Part shown: in pieces, positions 57,885-64,000 of the stretch | How positions within the stretch are numbered: the stretch's first letter is position 1 | How the letters are laid out: each line of letters opens with the position of its first letter | Source: Paracentrotus lividus | Taxonomy: Eukaryota > Echinodermata > Echinoidea > Camarodonta > Echinidae | Length of the DNA: 64,000 nt | Direction of reading: 5' to 3' | Assembly (NCBI GenBank): GCA_940671915.1 | Contig: CALNVZ010000641.1 | Coordinates: 9,179,770-9,243,769, forward strand | Made by a program: the position numbers and the translations under genes | The notes under the pieces: generated by a model | What the model was told of the DNA's origin: nothing | Databases searched by the model: none | Seen by the model: the letters and a program-made list of their open reading frames with translations, nothing else

Positions 57885-58786
57885 GTAGGGGAGACCGGGG
57901 ACAATTGTAACACGGGGTAATTGTAACAGAGGCTCCCATCCGTAGAAGAAACACGCTACAAACTTAACCTGTGTACAGAGCATGTGCATTTTATCGCTCC
58001 ACATGCTTTTTGAATGTAAACAGATTTAAAGGTTCGTTGAACTTTCCCCAGCAAAAAAAAATAACAATAATTGGTTTTTTTTTAGCAGGAAAGTAATATT
58101 TCACACTACCCAATGTTTTTCTTTTGGAAAAATATGTGGTTGAGTTATGGCTGTCATTTTTATTTATTTAGAAATTATATTCTTAGGCCTGTATTTTGCT
58201 AAGGTTTCAACGACAAACACCAGAGCTAAGATAGAAAAAAAAATCTCCAAATATGGTCGCCCACCTAGGGGGCAATTGTAACAACACTGTACCTTTGCCA
58301 AATACCTGGCATCGAGACGATGCAGCGCGCTGCCGTAACCCGTACACAGCCCGTTTTTATTGCCGCAGTAACCTCATGCCACGCATTTAGCAAGTGGAAA
58401 ATATTATGTAATTTGAGTCAAGCATTGTCATGTTTAAATATATAATTACTTAGCCTATGTGATTAATGTTGTTTAAGTCTTTGATCTGTCAAGTGCATAG
58501 CTTTGATAAAGAAAAGCAAAATGTTACAACTTCATGTGTTACAATTGCCCCGTAGGTGTGTTAGAATAGCCGCGTGTTCTGGGACAATTCTAACACTCGA
58601 CTCCTGTTTTGAAATGATAATGGCTTCAAAATAAATAGTTTCACTTAACCCAAACCTATTCATATGTCGAGCTGAGATATGCATATTTCTTTTCACTTAG
58701 TTTTAAGCAAGTATTTAGCTATAATAAAGTTGATAGTCAAATTTGAAGGGAAAAAAAGTGTTACAATTGTCCCCGGTCTCCCCTAC
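57885..58786 (+). mobile_element. 902 bp GTTACAATTG-phrase element, complete
   Basis: Perfect 29 bp TIRs start GTAGGGGAGACCGGGGACAA (57885-57913) and pair with 58758-58786. With TA as target site, GGGGAGACC...GGTCTCCCC is flanked by TA on both sides. The terminal phrase GGGGACAATTGTAAC is echoed inside as GGGGTAATTGTAAC (57914), GGGGCAATTGTAAC (about 58269), TGTTACAATTGCCCC (about 58538) and degenerate forms near 58560-58597. It is collinear with the truncated copy at 6250-6975. No transposase ORF. Confidence 0.95.
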
Positions 58787-59329
58787 AGGGAAAGAAAGAG
58801 GAGGCGGGGGAATGAGAGATAAAGACGATGGGAAGGGGAATAGGGACATTAAATCAAAGCGATCCTTATAATTCATTTCCCACAATCATATAAGATTGAG
58901 TTCACTGAACGAGTATTTGATTTCTACCCATGTTAGAGAATTAATAAAAATGTAGGTTTGGTTCATGCTAAATCCCTTTTACGTTTGCCTGGTATAGTTC
59001 TCTCAAAAGAAGAGAAAATTGAGAAATTATGAAATAGGTAATAAAGATTACAAAAGAAAACAAAAACAAACGACAAAAAAAAAGTCTTTTTAGTGCGTAA
59101 GTATGGTAAGGAACACGATCAAGCGATGCAATCGCGATTGAAATTCATCGTTATCATAAATTGAATTTATCTGCAAGAAAAAAACATGATACAGAAGAAA
59201 ACACGTGTAGATGTCAACATGTGAAGATGGCAGGGTTTGCCTGTTTTCGATTAGGTCATTTTACACGTATCACACCAAGCTAAACTGTTAAAACGATGTG
59301 TAAAAACACACACACACACAAACACACAC
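58787..59329. other. Unassigned; CA microsatellite near 59308-59335
   Basis: No gene or element ends recognised. Confidence 0.45.
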
Positions 59330-59670
59330 ACACACCACTTGTTTAAAACTTCACACAACCGCTGTTTACTATAGGAACCATCCAACTCTTGTTTAAAGTC
59401 AGTAAACAAAATCTGTTGTTTACTGTTGACACAAATGTTGACACAAATGTTTTTTGTTTTTTTTATAAGTTTAAACAACATAAATGTTTAAAGAAAGTTG
59501 TTAAAAATATTAATAGTAATGTAGCTTTAAAGAATAGTTGTTTAAGGTTTATCTTAAACAAAATTGATGTTTAAGTTTAGTTGCTTAAATTCTAAACACA
59601 TATTGTTTAAAATTTTCTCACAATTTATTGTTTAAAATTGCAACTAGAGGTCTAGGCCTAGCTAGCCATC
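59330..59670 (-). repeat. TTGTTTAAA-rich segment (hAT-like family relative)
   Basis: TTGTTTAAA or GTTTAAAC-type words recur many times, as in the right half of the 40240-40836 element. ACAAATGTTGACACAAATGTT is a small tandem duplication. Clear TIRs are not visible. It may be the far half of an inverted family member whose other half is at 63450-63665. Confidence 0.55.
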
Positions 59671-59730
59671 AGAGCTGAATGATATTTCAGAATTAAACAT
59701 TTAGACTTAATATTGTAATTTGACCGAGGT

Positions 59731-59868
59731 TTTTATTATTGTTATTTATTTATTTATTTTTATTTTATTTTTATTTTTTTTATTTATTATTATTATTATT
59801 ATTTTTTTTTTTTTGCAGCAGCAGCAGCAGCAGCAGTAGCAGCAGCAGGAGCAGCAGTAGCAGTGGCA
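59731..59868. repeat. (TTATT/ATT)n followed by (CAG)n
   Basis: A/T-rich tract 59731-59815, then about 17 GCA units with a few GTA/GGA variants. Confidence 0.93.
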
Positions 59869-60559
59869 TACGCTTAGATCTGGACTACACATACAATAAA
59901 TTATGATCTATAGCTCTGCAAATTTACAAGACAGACTTGCACAAATTAAAGTTGAGGTCCAGTAAAAGTCTAAAACATAGATTAAAGATCGATGAATACC
60001 CCCAACAAAGCGCACTTCTTTTGCATTATTCAGACGTTTATAAAAGGTAAAAAAAGGTAATTTCAGACATAAACCTCTGTGAACCTTGACATTTTACCAA
60101 TACACAGTGTCGTATAATGATATTTTTTTCGTGTGACATCGTCAAAGTTTCACATCTCAAATAGTTTTTGATATACTTCTATATGATCAAATTAGATTGT
60201 CTTCTTATGGTGGTACATAAAGTACTTTTAAATTTGAAGTTCATGGCTCAAGAAGTTCTAGTGTACATATTGCAGCACAATATCTCTAGGTCCATGAATA
60301 TTTTGACCCAAAATGATCGATTGACCCTTTGACCATATCATGACCCTAAATATTGAATGTGGTTTCTTGAATAAAAATACAAATCTATTAGTTTTAATCA
60401 TGAATTCTACTAGGAGCTATTAGAATCCATGGTTTTAATCATCTATCTATATATAACTTGACAATACCACATAAAAATAGAGCTGTTTTAACTCCTTTAC
60501 CGTATTTCGATCCTAGATTAAATCATTTGACCCCAAATGACCTTAGTTTGACCCTTATA
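59869..60559. other. TGACC-rich flank, left
   Basis: TTGACC, TTTGACCC and CATGACCC recur at 60090-60555. A similar run occurs at 63040-63225 beyond the nested foldbacks, so both flanks may belong to one older repeat. Confidence 0.4.
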
Positions 60560-62896
60560 CAGTGCGTTCCAAAAAGAACTATACACTTTTGAAATAGCTA
60601 CCAAATAAAGACAATAAGATTCTTGGGTAAAATGTTTATATGTATAAAAAGCTCATATCCTCAACTCTCATTATGACACCAAAAATTCCGAAAATAGCGC
60701 ATGCTTCAGTAAATAATGCCCACTTTTGTAAAGGACATAAAAATTACCCTGCGCAGGAATTCCCTATTCATTTTGCACCTGGTTATGGAACGCCATGAAG
60801 GAGTCAAAATTAATAATGGAATAAATCATCAAACAGAGTAAAAAATAAACCAAAATTTAGAATAATAATCAGTATTATGCAAAAAGAAGTATTGTTTCAC
60901 TGTTTTGTTTTCATATCATTGATTTTTGCTTGGACTTCAGTTTATTTTTGTCTTTGTTGGCCGATTGATTCCATCATTAATTTTGACTCATTCGTGGCGT
61001 TCCATAACCAGGTGCAAAATGAATAGTGAATTCCTGCGCAGGGTAATTTTTGTGTCCTTTACAAAAGTGGGCATTACTCACTGAAGCATGCGTTATTTAT
61101 ATTATATACACTGCCCTCCAAAAGTTTGGGTACACCTGATGTCAGCTCTGTTTTGGATCATTTTGAGGCATTTTATGTCCAGTATTTCAGTCCAAATGAT
61201 GTTTAAGCACAACAAATACATTATGCAACCAATATACTTCACAATTACCACGCCACGTCTCCTTGCAATTTAGAAATTACTCAAAAATATGCAAAAAGTG
61301 CAAAAACGTGATTTTGCACTAATTTATTAAATTATTGAAAAAAGAAGATATCTCGGTCAATAATGGTCCGATCAATGTAAAATTTTGTATGGATGTTGAG
61401 GCATATGTAATATATAACCCTGTACTGTTTGTTTTGATTTTGAGACAACACTTTATTAATTATGCAAAGTTATGCAAATTAAAGGTCTATTTTTAGAAAT
61501 TTATCAATATTTTGTTTTAAAAATTGCTATGAAGCCCAATTTTTTTGTTAAAAGGTGATGAGTATAATATTCAACAACATCTTGATTTAAAAATTGGACT
61601 TTCTCATGAATTCCTTTGTAATCTTTTGTTTTATCACTTTCTATTGTCTTCGATTATTTTTATCTTTATGTATTTCTTAATGCTTTTGGCTCTTTTCTGT
61701 TTCTGAAATAAAAGCAAAATATTATCTCACATTCTTACATTCTATTTAGGTCTGACATGCAATAATGCAATGTTGTATCACCTAACAACACAATGGGCAG
61801 TGTTCTTAGAACAATAGTTGCACTACGCTTTAAAGGAAAAAGTCACCAAAAGGCATATTTGGGGTTGGCAGCGGTTGCGCAGCAGTCATGGATGTTTTAT
61901 AGTTGGTTAAATTGGTCGAGACCCCTCCCCCAGTCAGAACAGTCTTAATTCAGTCTTTATATATAAGTTGTTAAGTAAGGAACCATTGCTTTGACGTGTA
62001 ATTAGGAAATTTTTAAAATATCGAAAAAATCCATTATTGCCCATTTGTGTACTGAATGCACCATTCACCTGAATTGCTCTACAACACTCTTAATTGCATC
62101 TAAAAGGCTTTAAGCATCATCTTGGATATCTTGAAATCAATCAAGGTACATTTCAGAAACATAAAAGAGCCTAAAACATTGCGAAATACATAAAAATAAA
62201 AACAATCGAAAACAATAGAAAGCAATAAAAGAAAAGAATACAAAGGAATTCATGAGAAAGTCCAAATTTTTAATCATAATTTTGCTGAGTATTATACTCA
62301 GAAACTTTTAACAAAAAAATTGGGCTTCATAGCAATTAAAACAAAGTATTGATAAATTTCTAAAAATAGACCTTTAATTTGCATAAATTTGCATAATTAA
62401 TAAAGCGTTGTCTCAAAATCAAAACAAACAGTACAGGATTATATTTTACATGTGCCTCAACATCCACGCAAAATTTTACATAGATCGGACCATTATTAGC
62501 CGAGATATAATCTTTTTTTCAATAATTGATTTTGACAGAATGAATTAGTGCAAAATCACGTTTTTGCACTTTTTGCATATTTTTGAGTAATTTCTAAATT
62601 CCAAGGAGACGTGGCGTGGTAATCGTGAAATATATTGGTTGCATAATGTATCTTTTGTACTTAAACATCATTTGGACTGAAATACTGGACATAAAATGCC
62701 TCAAAATGTTTCAAAACAGAGCTGACATCAGGTGTACCCAAACCTTTGGAGGGCAGTGTATATCGGCATTTTTTGCATCATAATGATAGTTGAGGATATG
62801 AGCTTTATATATTTATAAACCTTTTCCCCAATAATCATATATTTTTCTATTTGCTAGCTATTTAAAAAGTGTATAGTACTTTTTGGGACGCACTAT
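60560..62896. mobile_element. Foldback element (host) interrupted by a second foldback
   Basis: Left arm 60560-60821 and right arm 60970-61104 plus 62763-62896 pair along their length: CAGTGCGTTCCAAAAAGAAC at the outer end, AAGCTCATATCCTCAACT, GCGCATGCTTCAGT, CACTTTTGTAAAGGACATAA and TTGCACCTGGTTATGGAACG. The loop is about 60822-60969. Unoccupied length would be about 680 bp. No ORF. A diverged half-copy lies at 45846-46056. Confidence 0.92.
61105..62762. mobile_element. 1.66 kb Tc1/mariner-like foldback nested in 60560-62896
   Basis: Ends TATACACTGCCCTCCAAAAG and complement (CTTTGGAGGGCAGTGTATA at the right), TA-flanked. Arms of about 600 bp (61105-61700 and 62165-62762) pair with modest divergence through TTTGGGTACACCTGATGTCA, ATTTTGCACTAATTTATT-type sequence and AATTCATGAGAAAGTCCAA on the complement. 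The CACTGCC..CCAAAAGTTTGGGTACACC end resembles Tc1/mariner TIRs. No transposase ORF. Confidence 0.93.
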
Positions 62897-63384
62897 GTAC
62901 TGATCATGATTTTCTTATTTAGAAATAGTCTCAGTTAATTTCCTTAGTGATAATAAATATTAATAGACACAACAAACACGAAAATTTTTCGTCCCTAACA
63001 ATTTTAGCTTGTATAGGCCTTATATGCCTTCATGTGAAAGTTCATTGACCTTTTTACTTTTCCCGCCATAACTTCTTACTGGGAGGTCATGGGTATATGA
63101 TCCAGTACACTTTTTTGTTCAGTAGAATGAGACGGACAATTTGCTTTGTCTTTTGATATTATTTGAGCATTTAAAAAATCTGACCCCATATTGGCCCCAA
63201 TTTGACCTTATTTTGACCCCTACGAGAGTAGCCGGGGGTTAGCAGGGGACTAACCAAGCTAATTTTGATTAGTGACCTCTAAGCAACTCAAAACCACTTT
63301 CAAACCTATGTTCCCCAAAAACATCCACTTTGGTCCTCTACTAATACTCGATAATATTACGATATATTTAGTTAAAATGCTTAC
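62897..63384. other. TGACC-rich flank, right, and spacer
   Basis: TTTGACCTTATTTTGACCCC and related words at 63180-63222 echo the left flank near 60300-60555. No gene recognised. Confidence 0.4.
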
Positions 63385-63660
63385 CTCTGAATATTTCAAT
63401 CAGCTCCGGAATATGGAACTTCTCCACGTGTGACCATGAAGTCCTCCTTCGCCATGATTGAAATCGAGTGATTCGTTTTCTGCTCATTGGCTCATGACCG
63501 TCACGTGACATTTTCTTCGGACTTTTTATACAACCCCTGTTCAATTTAGTTCACAATACTCTCTAAACAGTTCCTGTTTAAGGTCTTCAAACCTCAATTT
63601 TCCGTTTTTAAACAACTATGTTTAATTATTTAACAACAATTTATAATAAAACTTTTAAAC
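63385..63660 (-). mobile_element. Inverted partial copy of the hAT-like element, promoter/first-exon-like half
   Basis: On the minus strand, TGTCACGTGACGGTCATGAG, CCAATGAG, AATCACTCG and CAATCATGGCGAAGGAGGAC align with the left half of 40240-40836. It contains an E-box (CACGTG), CCAAT, a TATAAA-like TTGTATAAAAAG and an ATG (63455) in a CAATCATGG context. Downstream, CAGAG/GTAAGC at 63385 is a consensus splice donor. A frame ending at the donor reads SWSHVEKFHIPELIEIFR, somewhat like the start of a SAM-type helical domain. The conserved ATG is one base out of frame with it, so the exon is probably broken. Confidence 0.55.
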
Positions 63661-63701
63661 AATATTTTTTTTTAAATACATCATTCTTTCTTTTTACAAC
63701 T

Positions 63702-64000
63702 CAGGCGCGGATCCAGAGGGGGGTCCCGACGGGCCCGGGCCGCTTCCCACGCCCCCCCCCCCCAAAAAAAAGGGAAAAAAAAAAAAAGCTGAGTAAAATA
63801 CAAAATAGACAAACGGGCCGATTGACCCCTAACCTTACCCCTATGCTGATACATGATGACTCTTTTGATGCCCGAAGGGGAAAGAATCAACCCCCCCCCC
63901 CCCAGCAGCCAATGCAAAGAATAGATAGTGGTACGAGGTGTAACTCCGCACGTTCGGTGTAGTTCTTTTCAGCATTGTAGCCTCAAAAGAAATAAACATC
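63702..64000 (+). mobile_element. GGCGCGGATCC element, left part, runs off the window
   Basis: AGGCGCGGATCCAGAGGGGG then CCCGACGGGCCCGGGCC matches the complement of the right end of 49333-52925. It is followed by a C tract, an A tract and GGGCCGATTGACCCC...CTGATACATGATGA shared with 39969-40014. The right end is not in the window. Frames across it are C- and A-tract artefacts. Confidence 0.8.

Noticed and set aside
57428-58004. Long Ser/Leu/Phe minus-strand proteins up to 161 codons
   Set aside because: They translate the GA/CT repeat in three overlapping frames and carry no domain.
1-64000. LTR retrotransposon, retrovirus or Polinton-type element
   Set aside because: No long terminal direct repeats and no gag, protease, integrase, capsid, envelope or DNA polymerase B signature were recognised; all RT sequence seen is of the non-LTR type.

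Overview
This 64 kb window looks like intergenic or intronic DNA from a repeat-rich animal genome. The closest match from memory is a sea urchin or a related marine deuterostome. The reasons are AT-rich non-coding sequence full of microsatellites, a tRNA-derived SINE ending in an (ATA)n tail, CR1/L2-type LINE fragments, the GCGAGCGCGAAGCGCGAGC arrays, and many TA- or 8 bp-flanked DNA elements. The species is an inference; no database was searched. No host protein-coding exon, rRNA or functional tRNA can be supported.

Region by region. 1-7 kb: a RTE-like LINE tail, a two-unit direct repeat, a cluster of perfect palindromes, a 5'-truncated CR1/L2-type LINE with a recognisable reverse transcriptase, a small MITE with a perfect 39 bp hairpin, a LINE-like 3' tail, and a truncated DNA element carrying GTTACAATTG motifs. 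11-16 kb: two inverted ~400 bp arms enclose a LINE 3' end, two foldback elements and a decayed antisense LINE with endonuclease and RT pieces. 17-29 kb: two TIR elements (17271-19432 and 28033-29011) built around an iterated short phrase, a 2 kb inverted-repeat pair, a 139 bp MITE and a foldback cluster. 29-35.7 kb: mostly unassigned unique-looking sequence.

35-46 kb: a long-TIR element with a TTAA-flanked element inside it, two SINEs, a GGATCC-ended element, a 597 bp hAT-like element holding a tRNA-like segment, and a TA-flanked foldback in a SINE tail. 49-53 kb: one 3.6 kb element (TIR CAGGCGCGGATCCAG) with about 14 copies of the GAGCGCGAAGCG phrase and a second 1.7 kb TIR element inserted in the array. 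55-64 kb: another palindrome cluster, a full copy of the GTTACAATTG element with perfect 29 bp TIRs, a foldback inserted into the arm of another foldback, and partial copies of the hAT-like and GGATCC families.

The main theme is mobile elements that insert into each other, and whose bodies repeat the same short phrase found at or near their ends. At least five unrelated-looking families share this design. Four nested insertions can be read, and two or three can be checked against an empty site visible in this window. No LTR, retroviral, Polinton, capsid or envelope element was recognised.
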